Source: JAJDNH01 sp964552395
GTDB lineage: Bacteria > Acidobacteriota > Thermoanaerobaculia > Thermoanaerobaculales > Sulfomarinibacteraceae
Direction: 5' to 3'
Assembly (NCBI GenBank): GCA_964552395.1
Contig: CAZKGM010000011.1
Coordinates: 1-64,000, forward strand
DNA length: 64,000 nucleotides
Shown: positions 15,098 through 24,013 of the stretch, in pieces
Layout: each line of letters opens with the position of its first letter
Numbering within the stretch: position 1 is the stretch's first letter
Translations under genes and position numbers: made by a program
The notes under the pieces: generated by a model
Databases searched by the model: none
What the model saw: only the letters and a program-made list of their open reading frames with translations
What the model was told of the DNA's origin: nothing

Positions 15098-16531
15098 ATG
15101 AAGAGCATTGTCACGTCGTTCATTCTCATCGTGGCCGCGGCGGCGGTACCTGCGCTGGCGCAGTACACGCCCGTAGCGGGCGAGGCGCCCTCGGCACAGG
15201 CGGGACTGAGCTCCGCCGCGCTCGGCGAGCTACAGAGCTCGTTCGAGATGACGCCGCAGATGCGGGCCACCCGCAATGCCCTGGCGGCGCACAGCCTTCG
15301 TTCCCTGACCGTCAACCAGGACGTGGTCAACCGCACGGACAGCCTGTTCACGCACGAGATCGAGCACCCGGGGTCCATCACCGATCAGGCATCTTCCGGC
15401 CGCTGCTGGCTGTTTGCGGGCCTGAACATCCTGCGCCCGGTAGTCATGAACAAGTACAACATGAAGGACTTCACGCTGTCGCAGGCGTACGAGCAGTTCT
15501 ACCAGAAGCTGGAGGCCGCGAACCGGTCCCTCGAGCTGGCCATCGTGCTGCGGAACGAGCCGCTGCACAGCCGCCGCATGGACACGCTGCTCAAGCACGT
15601 GATCAGTGATGGCGGGAACTGGAACTACGTGCAGGCGCTGATCGAGAAGTACGGCGCGGTACCGGAGAGCGTCATGCCAAACGGCTACGCGGCATCCCAC
15701 ACGCGCGAGATGAACGCGCTGATGGCCGCGCGCCTGCGCAAGGCCGTCGCGCAGATCCGCAAGGCCGCCGGAGAGGGCACCCAGGTCGCCGGCCTCCGAC
15801 AGATCAAGACGGAGGCCCTCAAGGACGTCTACAAGATCCTCGTGCTCTGTCTCGGTCAGCCCCCGCAGACCTTCACCTGGCGCTATGAAACGAAGGACGG
15901 CAAGGTCAGTGAACTCGAGACCTACACGCCGCGCTCCTTCTACGAGAGGTTCCTGGGCACCGACCTCAACGACTTCGTGCGCTTCGTCAACTATCCGGGA
16001 CAGCCGATGCACGCCAACCTCGAGTGGGCCTGGGAGCGGAACATGGCCGATCGGCCCGACCTCGAGGCGGTCAACGCCACCATGAAGGAGATCGAGGACA
16101 TGACCCTCAAGTCCGTCCTCGCCGACGAGCCGGTGTGGTTCGGCGCCAACTCCTCCGCCGACGGAGACTACAAGAAGGGCCTCTGGATCGACGGCATCGT
16201 GGACGCTACCGATCTGTTCGGCATCGACTTCTCGATGGACAAGGCGGATACTCTCGCCTACAACAACGGCACTCCCAACCATGCCATGGTCTTCACTGGA
16301 GTGGATGTCCGGGCCGGCGCCCCGACCAAGTGGAAGGTCGAGAACTCCTGGGGCACCGACTCCGGTGACAAGGGGTGGTTCACGATCGGCGCCCGCTGGT
16401 TCGACAAGCATGTCTTCGAGGTCATCATCAACAAGCGATTCGTGCCACCAGAGCTTCTGACGCTGGCTGACCAGAAGGCCGTGGTGCTGCCACCGTGGGA
16501 CCCCTTCAGCGACTGGACGAGCGGCCGGTAG
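15098..16531 (+). CDS. Exported C1B-family aminopeptidase, bleomycin hydrolase-like (477 aa)
   Basis: The start at 15098 follows GGGAGGAG by 7 bases. Residues 1-22 form a clear signal peptide ending near ALAQ. The papain-fold triad of the C1B (PepC/bleomycin hydrolase) family is intact: Cys103 in SGRCWLFAG, His395 in NHAMVFTG and Asn416 in ENSWGTDSGDKGW. Classic PepC and bleomycin hydrolase are cytoplasmic homohexamers, so the signal peptide here is the notable difference and points to peptide degradation in the periplasm or outside the cell. Length agrees with the family. It has its own upstream region and no clear operon partner. Confidence 0.92.
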   Translation: MKSIVTSFILIVAAAAVPALAQYTPVAGEAPSAQAGLSSAALGELQSSFEMTPQMRATRNALAAHSLRSLTVNQDVVNRTDSLFTHEIEHPGSITDQASSGRCWLFAGLNILRPVVMNKYNMKDFTLSQAYEQFYQKLEAANRSLELAIVLRNEPLHSRRMDTLLKHVISDGGNWNYVQALIEKYGAVPESVMPNGYAASHTREMNALMAARLRKAVAQIRKAAGEGTQVAGLRQIKTEALKDVYKILVLCLGQPPQTFTWRYETKDGKVSELETYTPRSFYERFLGTDLNDFVRFVNYPGQPMHANLEWAWERNMADRPDLEAVNATMKEIEDMTLKSVLADEPVWFGANSSADGDYKKGLWIDGIVDATDLFGIDFSMDKADTLAYNNGTPNHAMVFTGVDVRAGAPTKWKVENSWGTDSGDKGWFTIGARWFDKHVFEVIINKRFVPPELLTLADQKAVVLPPWDPFSDWTSGR

Positions 16532-16578
16532 GAGCCGCGCCCTTCCGGTGTTGGCGGGACAGCTTCCTCGGGCTTGGA

Positions 16579-16628
16579 TTGAAACTCGATCCCGGTGAGG
16601 GTACGATGTGAGAGAAGTCTCCTCTCAC
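16579..16628 (+). promoter_or_regulatory. Sigma-70 promoter with adjacent inverted repeat, upstream of PilZ gene
   Basis: TTGAAA (16579-16584) and TACGAT (16602-16607) are separated by 17 bases. Immediately downstream, where transcription would begin, GTGAGAG (16608-16614) and CTCTCAC (16622-16628) form a 7-bp inverted repeat. It could be an operator or a 5' stem in the leader RNA. Confidence 0.6.
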
Positions 16629-16678
16629 ACTCCGCGGCAGGCGTTCTGCCGCCGTGGCGTAGCGACAGGGAGCCCCAC

Positions 16679-17056
16679 GTGGAGCGACAGGAAAACACTC
16701 GACGCGACCCGAGAGCGCCGTTCAACGGTGACGTCCGCATCGAGTTCTCCAACATGTCGTCGTTCGTGTCCGAATGCGTGACCAACATCTCCCTCGGCGG
16801 CATGTTCATCAGCTCCGACTCGCTGGCGCCACCGGGATCGCGGTTCCGCTTCGAGCTCGCAGTCGGCAACGACCTCGAGCTCGTGACCGGCGAGGCGGAA
16901 GTGGCCTGGGTGCGGGAGCCGGAGACCGGCTCCACACACTCTCCGGGAATGGGGGTCCGCTTCGTCCAGCTGGATGACGTCAGCCGGGCGATCATTTTTA
17001 GAATCGTCGACGCCTACATCCAGCAGACCGGCCGCGATCCCTTCTCCCTCGAGTAG
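16679..17056 (+). CDS. PilZ-domain protein (125 aa)
   Basis: The GTG at 16679 has CAGGGAG about 7 bases upstream. The small protein is one PilZ domain: RRDPRAPF near residue 7 supplies the R-x3-R part and NISLGGMFI near 37 the second motif (N instead of D in the D/N-x-S-x2-G signature). The strand pattern continues to about residue 105. PilZ domains bind cyclic di-GMP and alter motility, adhesion or polysaccharide functions; the single-domain form acts by protein contact. Weak agreement at the second motif leaves open whether c-di-GMP is bound. Confidence 0.85.
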   Translation: MERQENTRRDPRAPFNGDVRIEFSNMSSFVSECVTNISLGGMFISSDSLAPPGSRFRFELAVGNDLELVTGEAEVAWVREPETGSTHSPGMGVRFVQLDDVSRAIIFRIVDAYIQQTGRDPFSLE

Positions 17057-17122
17057 CCCGGGCCATCCGGCCTCGCTACGATCACTCATGGGCGATCCGG
17101 GCGGCCGCGCGCCGTCTCGACA

Positions 17123-18322
17123 CTACCCGCGGTGAACGGTCTCGGGAACCCAGCGCACCACGACCCAGGCGCCGATGAGCGACATCACCCCGCCGATGAT
17201 AAACGGCATCTCGAACGAGTGCACGGCAAGGACGCCGGCAATGAGCGGTCCGAGGGCGATTCCGAGCCCGAAGCCGCTGGTGACGATGCTCATCTGCCGG
17301 CCCTCACCGCCGCTGGTCGAGAGGTCGGCGACCACCGCGAATGCGGGCGCCGCGATAGCTGCGGCCGCCAAGCCCTGAAACAGGCGCAGGCCAGTGAGCT
17401 GCAGCGTCGTGGCCGCGAACCCGAGCAGGGCCGTGGCCGGGCCCATGAGGACGAGACCGCTGACGAGCAGCGGCTTGCGGCCGACACGATCCGACAGTCG
17501 CCCCAGCGGAACCTGAAACAGGAGGCGGCTCACCATCAACGCGCTGAACGCGACCGAGAAGCCGAGTGCGGTCTGATGCAGGCGTTGATTGAACTCGTTC
17601 TCCAGGGTCGTCATCATCGAGAAGGAGCTCGCCATCAGGAAGGTCGCAAGCCCCGCGCCGACGATGCCGGCGCTGAGAAGCTTAGGGTCGATGATCCGGA
17701 ACCGGCCCGCCGCATCGGTCGCCGGCGGTACCGGCGCCTCCTTGACCCAAACTGCCACGATGGCGAGTCCCAGGAAGACGAAGGCCGCACCGACTATGAA
17801 CGCTGCCGCGAAGCCGACGTGCACCTGCAGCAGACCGCCGATCAGGGGGCCAGCAGCGAACCCCACCATGCGCATGGTGCTGTAGATGCCCATCGAGCTG
17901 CCCCGCGTTTCCCGCTTGGTGGCCGCGGCCATCAGTGCCATCGACGCAGGAATCGTGAGCGCGACGCCGATCCCCTGCAGCATGCGGAGCAGTAGCAGGT
18001 CGATGAAGCGTGTGGCACAGAGAAAGCCCAGCGTGCCGGCGCCCATCACCACCAGCCCCGCCATGATCATCGGCTTGCGGCGCCCGAGACGGTCGCTCCA
18101 GGCGCCGGCGACCGACTGCAGGACAGCGCCCACCAAGCCGTACAGCGAAAGCAGGAGACCCACCCTGACCGTCTCGGGAACCCGGAACACCGGCGCCGAC
18201 AGCTTTGCCACGTACAGGGGCAACACGATGAAGAGGATGCTGTTACCGACGGCATCGCCCAGACGGGCGATCGACAGCGCGATCACGGTTCGGTTGACGC
18301 CCCAGCGCTCGGCTCTCCCCAT
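17123..18322 (-). CDS. MFS transporter, DHA1 type (399 aa)
   Basis: Twelve hydrophobic segments in two halves are visible, with the MFS loop signature GAWSDRLGRRKPMI near residue 72 and its counterpart LGRLSDRVGRKPLL near 275. Length and pattern fit 12-TM drug:H+ antiporters. There is no regulator next to it and its substrate cannot be read from sequence. It is convergent with the PilZ gene. Confidence 0.9.
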   Translation of the reverse strand: MGRAERWGVNRTVIALSIARLGDAVGNSILFIVLPLYVAKLSAPVFRVPETVRVGLLLSLYGLVGAVLQSVAGAWSDRLGRRKPMIMAGLVVMGAGTLGFLCATRFIDLLLLRMLQGIGVALTIPASMALMAAATKRETRGSSMGIYSTMRMVGFAAGPLIGGLLQVHVGFAAAFIVGAAFVFLGLAIVAVWVKEAPVPPATDAAGRFRIIDPKLLSAGIVGAGLATFLMASSFSMMTTLENEFNQRLHQTALGFSVAFSALMVSRLLFQVPLGRLSDRVGRKPLLVSGLVLMGPATALLGFAATTLQLTGLRLFQGLAAAAIAAPAFAVVADLSTSGGEGRQMSIVTSGFGLGIALGPLIAGVLAVHSFEMPFIIGGVMSLIGAWVVVRWVPETVHRG

Positions 18323-18484
18323 CGGCGCGGCTCTCCGTTCTCCCCAGGCGCGCCACCGAGCGGCGGCCTGCGCCGCGCGAGTCTACCGCTTCCCTCCGGA
18401 TCACGCCCTTCTTGTGCTCTCGGGTTGGCGCCGAGGCCGCCACGGCCGGGAAAGTTGCTGTCGCAGGTGGGGAACGGCCCGGCG

Positions 18485-20089
18485 TCAGCCCGCGGCGGCC
18501 GAGGCGTGCTCGCCGGCCCTCGGGGCCGGCAGCCGCACCGGTAGTAGCGCCTCCGTCCGGCGCCTCTTCTCGGTTCGCGCCTCCGCCGCCGCGGCGGCGA
18601 TGCGCGGCAACACGTGCTCGGTGGTGTAGCGGATCATGTGCTCGCCCTTGATGGCGCAGGTCACCGCGCGGCGGAACGCCCTCGGCGCTCGCGTCAGGGA
18701 GTGCCAGAGGAGAACCCAGAACTGCCGGCGGCGGCGGCCGAGGATGCCGACGTGCAGGATGCCGTTGAAGAACGCTGCGAGGTCCTCGAGCATACGGCCT
18801 CGCACCGGTGGAGTCCGGCCAACGCGCTCGAGGAAGGCAGCGCAACGCCGGTAATGCTCGCGCGGAGCGTAGAGGTCACGGAGCAGATCGGCATAGCCCC
18901 GCAGCAGGACCTCCTCGTCCATCACCGGGCGGAAGTTGGGACGTTCGAACTGGTCCCCGGAAGGACAGCCACGCAGCCTTCCCTCGTCCTCGAGCCGCCG
19001 CCAAAGAGCGGTCCCGGGAACCGCGCTGAGGACGCCGATCATGGCGAGTGGGATCGGTGCGGTGCGGAGGAGCTCACGCTGGGCGGCAAAGATCTCCGGG
19101 CCGTCCGAGTCGAAGCCGACGATGAAACCGCCCATCACCTCGAGGCCGGAACGGGTCAAGAGGTCGACGGCGTCCGAGATCTCGACCCTCAGGTTTTGCA
19201 GCTTGCCGCAGGCTTGGAGCGCTTCACGGGATGGCGTCTCGATACCGACGAACACCGCGGAGAAGCCGGCCACGACCATTTCCCTCACCATCTCGGGATG
19301 GCGGGCGAGGTCGAGGCTGGCCTCGGTGTAGAGGTCGAAAGGCCGACCGTGCGCCTCCTGCCAGGCGGCAACCGCCGGCAGCAACCGCCGCACCGCCGGG
19401 CGGTTGCCGATGAAGTTGTCGTCGACGAAGAACAGCGACCCCCGCCATCCCAGCTCGTACAGCAGGTCCAGCTCGGCCAGCACCTGCTCCGGGCTCTTGA
19501 CCCGCGACACCCGACCGAAGAGCTCGATGATGTCGCAGAACTCGCAGCGGAACGGACAGCCGCGGGAGTACTGCAGGCTCATGGAGGCGTAGCCCTTCAG
19601 CTTCAGCAGATCGAAGCGTGCAGTCTGCACCGTCGCCAGGTCCGGGAAGGTATCGGGCGGCGGCGCCAGCACCAAAGGACCCGGAGCACCTGCTTCGATG
19701 GCTCCCACAAGCTCCTCGACCCGTCCCTCAACCTCGCCACAAAACACTACATCGGCGCCGTCGAAGAGAGCAGGAGCCTCGCTGGGGGCGGGACCGCCGA
19801 CCACCACGAGCCGGCCGAGCGCGCGGGCACGGGCCATGACCTCTCGCATCGAGTCGAGCTGGAGGAGCATGCCACCGACGAGGACCGCGTCGGCCCAGGC
19901 GATGTCCGCGTCGCGGAGCGGGCTTAGGTTGAGATCGACCAGCCTCAGCTCCCACGCAGTCGGCAGGACTCCGGCCAGAGTCACCAGCCCCAGCGGTGGA
20001 AGCGACGCCCGCTTGCCGATAATGCGCAGGCTGTACTGGAAGCCCCAGTAGGTTGTCGGGAAGGCTGGGTTGACGAGCAGCACTCTCAC
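18485..20089 (-). CDS. B12-binding-domain radical SAM protein, DUF4070/HpnP-like (534 aa)
   Basis: Residues about 1-150 form a cobalamin-binding fold (opening RVLLVNPAFPTTYWG). The radical SAM core follows with the CX3CX2C cluster in YSRGCPFRCEFCD near residue 177. The C-terminal part (about 360-500) matches the DUF4070 tail seen in HpnP-type hopanoid C-2 methylases and relatives, class B radical SAM methylases using methylcobalamin. The GTG start at 20089 has only a weak ribosome-binding site. It lies 76 bases downstream of the response regulator in the same direction and may be co-transcribed. The substrate could be a hopanoid, another lipid or a natural product. Confidence 0.82.
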   Translation of the reverse strand: MRVLLVNPAFPTTYWGFQYSLRIIGKRASLPPLGLVTLAGVLPTAWELRLVDLNLSPLRDADIAWADAVLVGGMLLQLDSMREVMARARALGRLVVVGGPAPSEAPALFDGADVVFCGEVEGRVEELVGAIEAGAPGPLVLAPPPDTFPDLATVQTARFDLLKLKGYASMSLQYSRGCPFRCEFCDIIELFGRVSRVKSPEQVLAELDLLYELGWRGSLFFVDDNFIGNRPAVRRLLPAVAAWQEAHGRPFDLYTEASLDLARHPEMVREMVVAGFSAVFVGIETPSREALQACGKLQNLRVEISDAVDLLTRSGLEVMGGFIVGFDSDGPEIFAAQRELLRTAPIPLAMIGVLSAVPGTALWRRLEDEGRLRGCPSGDQFERPNFRPVMDEEVLLRGYADLLRDLYAPREHYRRCAAFLERVGRTPPVRGRMLEDLAAFFNGILHVGILGRRRRQFWVLLWHSLTRAPRAFRRAVTCAIKGEHMIRYTTEHVLPRIAAAAAEARTEKRRRTEALLPVRLPAPRAGEHASAAAG

Positions 20090-20165
20090 GCAACAGTTAT
20101 GGTGCCCGCGTGTCAGCGGCGTGTCACGGTGATGTCAGGATCCGGCCCGCGTCACCGACTCGCGC

Positions 20166-20852
20166 TCAGCGCACGACACGGTAGCCGGCGCCGCGCACCG
20201 TCAGCAGGTGGCGCGGAGCAGCAGGGTCGCCCTCGAGCTTCGCACGCAGCTGACCGATGAAGTTGTCGACACTGCGCGCTGTACCGTGGTGGAGCGGTCC
20301 CCACACCGCGTCCATGATCTGCTCTCGAGACAGCACGCGCGGGCTCGCGCGCAGCAGCGCCGCCAGCACCCCGAACTCCATCGCCGTCAAGGCGACCGGT
20401 GACCCCGCACGGCGGACCTCCCGGGTCGCCGGGTCGACCTCGACATCGCCGAACGACCACAGCGGTTCGCCGGGTTGATCCCGTCGCCGCAGCAGGGCGC
20501 GGATGCGCGCCAGCAGCTCGCCGACCGAAAACGGCTTGGTGACATAGTCGTCGGCACCCAGGTTGAGGCCCATGATCTTGTCGACGTCCGCCGCGCGAGC
20601 GCTGAGAACGAGCACCGGCGTCCGATCGTGCTCGGCGCGCAGAGCGCACACGAGCTCGTAGCCGTTCAGCTTCGGCATCATGACGTCGAGGACGATGAGG
20701 TCCCACTCCTCCCCACGCGCGCGTCGCAGGCCGACCTCGCCGTCCTCGGCCACGCCGACGACATAGCCCTCACGCTCGAAGCTCATTCTCAAACCCAGGA
20801 GGATGGAGTGGTCGTCCTCCACGACCAGGATGCGCGGCGCACCGGTGGTCAC
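20166..20852 (-). CDS. OmpR/PhoB-family response regulator (228 aa)
   Basis: The GTG at 20852 overlaps the kinase stop by 4 bases (GTGA). The receiver has the acidic pair in LVVEDDHS, Asp56 in LIVLDVMMP and Lys in VTKPFS. The C-terminal winged helix (about 130-225) contains REQIMDAVWG, TARSVDNFIGQLRAKL and VRGAGYRVVR, typical of OmpR/PhoB. It forms a two-component system with the overlapping kinase. Target genes are unknown; the radical SAM gene directly downstream is one candidate. Confidence 0.95.
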   Translation of the reverse strand: MTTGAPRILVVEDDHSILLGLRMSFEREGYVVGVAEDGEVGLRRARGEEWDLIVLDVMMPKLNGYELVCALRAEHDRTPVLVLSARAADVDKIMGLNLGADDYVTKPFSVGELLARIRALLRRRDQPGEPLWSFGDVEVDPATREVRRAGSPVALTAMEFGVLAALLRASPRVLSREQIMDAVWGPLHHGTARSVDNFIGQLRAKLEGDPAAPRHLLTVRGAGYRVVR

Positions 20853-21835
20853 GGTGCCAGCCCTGCGCCGACACGGTCGGGACCCGCAGCCATGCTGCGG
20901 GCCAGCGCCTTCGCATGCGGAAGGATGATCGTGAATGTGCTGCCCCGGCCGGGCTCGCTCTGAACCTCGACCCGGCCGTTGTGGCCCTTCACCACGTGAC
21001 GCACGATAGCAAGGCCGAGACCCGATCCCTCGACCGAACGCGACAGGCGGTCGTCGGCACGGTAGAACTTCTCGAAGATGCGGCGGTGCTCTTTGCGCGG
21101 GATACCGATGCCCTCGTCTGTGACCGCGAAGTGCACCGTGCGTCCCCGCATCGCCACGGTCAGCGTGATCGGCTTGTTCCCACCGCTGTACTTGTGGGCG
21201 TTGTAGAGGAGGTTCATGAGCGCGTCCACGATCGCTTCCCGATCCACATTGATCAGAGGGAGGTCGGGTTCCAACTGTACCTCGACCCTGCCCGGCTTGC
21301 CGACCGTGGCGGCGCTGAAGGCCTGCAGAGTCCTTTCGACGATCTCCGCGGCCGCAGTCGGATGCCGCTCGTAGACGCGCCTGCCCGACTCCATCCTGCC
21401 CCAATCGAGCAGGCGCTCGATCCGCTCCCCGAGTCGCACCGCTTCCCTCTCTAGAGTCTCCAGACACACCTTCGTCTCCTCCGGATCCGTGCTGGAGCCG
21501 GTCCGCAGCATTTCTGCGAACATGCGGATCGAGGTCAGGGGAGTGCGCAGCTCGTGGCTGACCTTTGACACGAAGTCGAGCTGGAGCCTGGAGACCGCAG
21601 CCTCTCGCCGCAGCAGGACCAGCCCCAGAACCGTGCCGGTAATCAGGCACGCCACCAGCGCCGTGACCAGGATCCCGAACAGAACGTTGAGACGCTCCCG
21701 CCAGAACACCAGCATCAGGATGCCGACCGCGAGCAGGGCCGAGGTCGGCAGGATGACCAGCCACACCTGGAGCTCCACGATCAGCCGAAAGCCGCGCCTA
21801 CCTTCAGCGGAGCCGGCAAGAGGGGTACTGCGCAC
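20849..21835 (-). CDS. Membrane sensor histidine kinase (328 aa)
   Basis: Two hydrophobic segments (about 22-44 and 51-75) with only a short loop between them leave almost no periplasmic sensor, so sensing is probably intramembrane or by a partner. HisKA has His94 in VSHELRTPLTSI; HATPase has NLLYNAHKYSGG, DEGIGIP and GSGLGLAIV. The GTG start at 21835 lacks a well-spaced ribosome-binding site and no other start retains the first helix. Paired with the overlapping OmpR-type regulator. Confidence 0.92.
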   Translation of the reverse strand: MRSTPLAGSAEGRRGFRLIVELQVWLVILPTSALLAVGILMLVFWRERLNVLFGILVTALVACLITGTVLGLVLLRREAAVSRLQLDFVSKVSHELRTPLTSIRMFAEMLRTGSSTDPEETKVCLETLEREAVRLGERIERLLDWGRMESGRRVYERHPTAAAEIVERTLQAFSAATVGKPGRVEVQLEPDLPLINVDREAIVDALMNLLYNAHKYSGGNKPITLTVAMRGRTVHFAVTDEGIGIPRKEHRRIFEKFYRADDRLSRSVEGSGLGLAIVRHVVKGHNGRVEVQSEPGRGSTFTIILPHAKALARSMAAGPDRVGAGLAP

Positions 21836-21902
21836 CTTTCCATCCTACCGTGCCCTGGCCAGCGCGGCGGCCGCAACCGGCCGCCTCAATGGACCACCCG
21901 GG

Positions 21903-23375
21903 CTACCGTCCCGAGGCGGCTCTCAGCCGCGCCACGATCTGCTGGTAGCCCTGCTCGCCGTGGAGCGAGGCGAGGTCGGCATCGCCCTCCATGTGCTCAA
22001 AATCGCGATAGCCGCACTCCACGGCGCGTCGCAGCGCGGTGGTCGCGTCCGTCGTACGCCCGATCCGGGCTCGCGCACAGGCCAGGTTGTACCAGACGTC
22101 GGGGCGGTTGTTCTTGATCTTGGCGGCCACCGTCAGCACCGTTTCCGCGTCGGCGTACCGGCCGGCCGCGAAGAGACCACGCGTCATGTAGAAGGAAGTG
22201 CGGGTGAACACGGATTCGAGGAGACGGCGCGCGGTGGCCCCCTCTACACCGCTCTTCCCGGCCCGCTGCAGCAACTCGTCGAGGCGGAGGTCCGCCATCA
22301 GCCGCGTGGCGGCCGGCACCGCATTCCGGGGCTCGAGCGTCCCAAGCACCTTCCACATACGGTCGAGGTAATGGTCCGCGTAGGTTTCCCAGTGCCGCTC
22401 GTTCTTGACGGCGGCCTTGACCCTGCGATCACGCTCCAGCCGTCTGGCAGCGGCACGGGGGCCGCTGACATCCCGCAAGCCATCAAAGGTGGTCGCCACG
22501 GCGCGGTAGCGGCGCAGAGCCGCCAGCAGATCGCCGCCGGCTTCGAGCTCATTCGCGGCCTGCAGGTCCGCGGCGTACAGCCGCTCGATCAGCACCTGGT
22601 CGCGGCTGCGCAGCCCCTGCTTCATCGCGATCAGCTCCATCCACTCGACGCCCTGGCGTGCCAACGGCTCAGGCATCCAGCTGTGGGGACCCGGGAAAAC
22701 CTCCAGACGGTGCGGAAGCCCCCTCTCGTCGAACAGAGCATCGACGCGCCGCATCTCCCAGTAGTTGAAGTCCGCGTCCCCAGTGGTGGCGAAGCTTGCG
22801 AACGAGGTGGCGCTTGAGAACGTCCCGGGCGCCTCCCGGCCGCCGCTGGAGATGACCCCGGCGACCTTGCCGGTCTGTGTCGCCGCCACCCAGGCGAGGA
22901 TCGCGGTGCCGGAAAAGCCCGCCATGTACAGCCGCCTGCGGTCGGTGGCATAGCGGAACGCCGCGTCGGGCAGCAGAGCGTTGATGGCCTGGATGCTCGG
23001 CCCGGTGGGCTCGTCGCTGCGGGTGTCGTTGGAGGACAGCAGGATCCAGCCGTAGCTCTCCGCCGCTTCGCGGAAGAGCTTGGCCGCCAGAACCGAGCGT
23101 CCCCTGGGATCCATGATCACCAGCGTTGGCCACCTGCGCTCGGTGGTATAGGCGGAAGGGAGGTAGAGGGTGTAGGTCTGGGTAGGGTCCTTCCGACAGG
23201 TCACACCCTCAACCAGCTGGCCGGTCGGGAACGCGTCCGCGGCCGGCGCCGCCGCGGCGAAGGTGACGGCCAGAATCCAGAGCAGCGCTCGCCACCGAAG
23301 CCGACCGGTCACATTGGCAACCGCGCGGCGCCCTGGCATCGGCCGGTGGACGCTGCGGCACGCGTTCGTCGCCAT
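21903..23375 (-). CDS. Secreted alpha/beta hydrolase with C-terminal TPR-like repeats (490 aa)
   Basis: A signal peptide precedes the mature part, which starts near FPTGQLVEG. Starts at 23393, 23375 and 23339 are all possible; none has a strong ribosome-binding site. The hydrolase part has a nucleophile elbow GFSGT (YMAGFSGTAIL) and a later GPHSWMPEP that could supply the catalytic His, as in esterase/dienelactone hydrolase-type enzymes. The last 120 residues contain TPR-like helices (GRYADAETVL, WYNLACARARIG). It is 80 bases downstream of the last BMC gene on the same strand, but an exported enzyme is unlikely to work in that organelle. Confidence 0.75.
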   Translation of the reverse strand: MATNACRSVHRPMPGRRAVANVTGRLRWRALLWILAVTFAAAAPAADAFPTGQLVEGVTCRKDPTQTYTLYLPSAYTTERRWPTLVIMDPRGRSVLAAKLFREAAESYGWILLSSNDTRSDEPTGPSIQAINALLPDAAFRYATDRRRLYMAGFSGTAILAWVAATQTGKVAGVISSGGREAPGTFSSATSFASFATTGDADFNYWEMRRVDALFDERGLPHRLEVFPGPHSWMPEPLARQGVEWMELIAMKQGLRSRDQVLIERLYAADLQAANELEAGGDLLAALRRYRAVATTFDGLRDVSGPRAAARRLERDRRVKAAVKNERHWETYADHYLDRMWKVLGTLEPRNAVPAATRLMADLRLDELLQRAGKSGVEGATARRLLESVFTRTSFYMTRGLFAAGRYADAETVLTVAAKIKNNRPDVWYNLACARARIGRTTDATTALRRAVECGYRDFEHMEGDADLASLHGEQGYQQIVARLRAASGR

Positions 23376-23455
23376 GGTCCGATGTGGTGCCATGACGTGT
23401 GATACGTGGCACCGGGGGCCGGGTTCCGTACCGTCGGGGCCCCGCCCGGTGCGCG

Positions 23456-23740
23456 TCACAGCAGGCGGCGGCCGTCCACCGTCAGCTCGTCGACGATGCC
23501 GACCACGACCGCGCGCACCGGGGCGTTCGGCGCTTCGAGCACCTGGCGCGCGGAGTTGCCCTCGTCGAGCACGAGTACGGTCTCCCCGGCACCGGCGTCG
23601 ACTGTGTCGATGGCGATGACGTACCCTCCCGCCGGTTCGCCATCGGCGCCGAGGAGATCGACGATCAGGAGCCGGCGTCCGTCGAACACCGGCGAGTTGA
23701 TGGTCGAAACTACCGTGCCCGCGATGCGGCCTATCTTCAT
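23456..23740 (-). CDS. BMC-P shell vertex protein (EutN/CcmL family), copy 3 (94 aa)
   Basis: The protein begins MKIGRIAGTVVST and contains GRRLLIVDLL and the acidic VIAIDTVDAGAGETVLVLDEGNSAR core of the EutN/CcmL fold (Pfam EutN_CcmL). BMC-P proteins form pentamers that cap the vertices of microcompartment shells. ATGA overlap couples it to the preceding BMC-P gene; it is the last gene of the operon. Confidence 0.93.
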   Translation of the reverse strand: MKIGRIAGTVVSTINSPVFDGRRLLIVDLLGADGEPAGGYVIAIDTVDAGAGETVLVLDEGNSARQVLEAPNAPVRAVVVGIVDELTVDGRRLL

Positions 23741-24012
23741 GACCCGCTTCCGTCCACGGTATCGACGATGCCGACGATGGCATGGTCGACCGGAACGAAG
23801 GTGACCGGCAAGGCAAGCGCCGCCTCGCGGCTGGCAACGAAGTACACCAGCTCGCCGGGCCCCGCCATTGCCACGGCATCGGCGGCCACCAGCGGCCTGC
23901 CGCGCGCCTCGAGATCGCGAGCGAGCGGCTGCACGATGAGAAGCGGCACGCCCTCCAGATCGCGGTAGGTTGCGGTCGCAACGACGGTGCCGATGACACG
24001 ACCCAGCTGCAT
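23737..24012 (-). CDS. BMC-P shell vertex protein, copy 2 (91 aa)
   Basis: The ATG at 24012 is preceded by GGAGG at 8 bases; a GTG at 24021 is the alternative. The product starts MQLGRVIGTVVATA and has LLIVQPL and the DAVAMAGPGELVYFVASREAA core of the EutN/CcmL pentamer family. It diverges strongly from the other two BMC-P copies, consistent with distinct vertex roles as in the Haliangium shell, which also uses three BMC-P proteins. Confidence 0.92.
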   Translation of the reverse strand: MQLGRVIGTVVATATYRDLEGVPLLIVQPLARDLEARGRPLVAADAVAMAGPGELVYFVASREAALALPVTFVPVDHAIVGIVDTVDGSGS

Positions 24013-24013
24013 C

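Noticed and set aside
15230..16411. 393-codon open frame opposite the C1B peptidase
   Set aside because: The plus-strand gene has signal peptide, ribosome-binding site and full catalytic triad; this frame has none.
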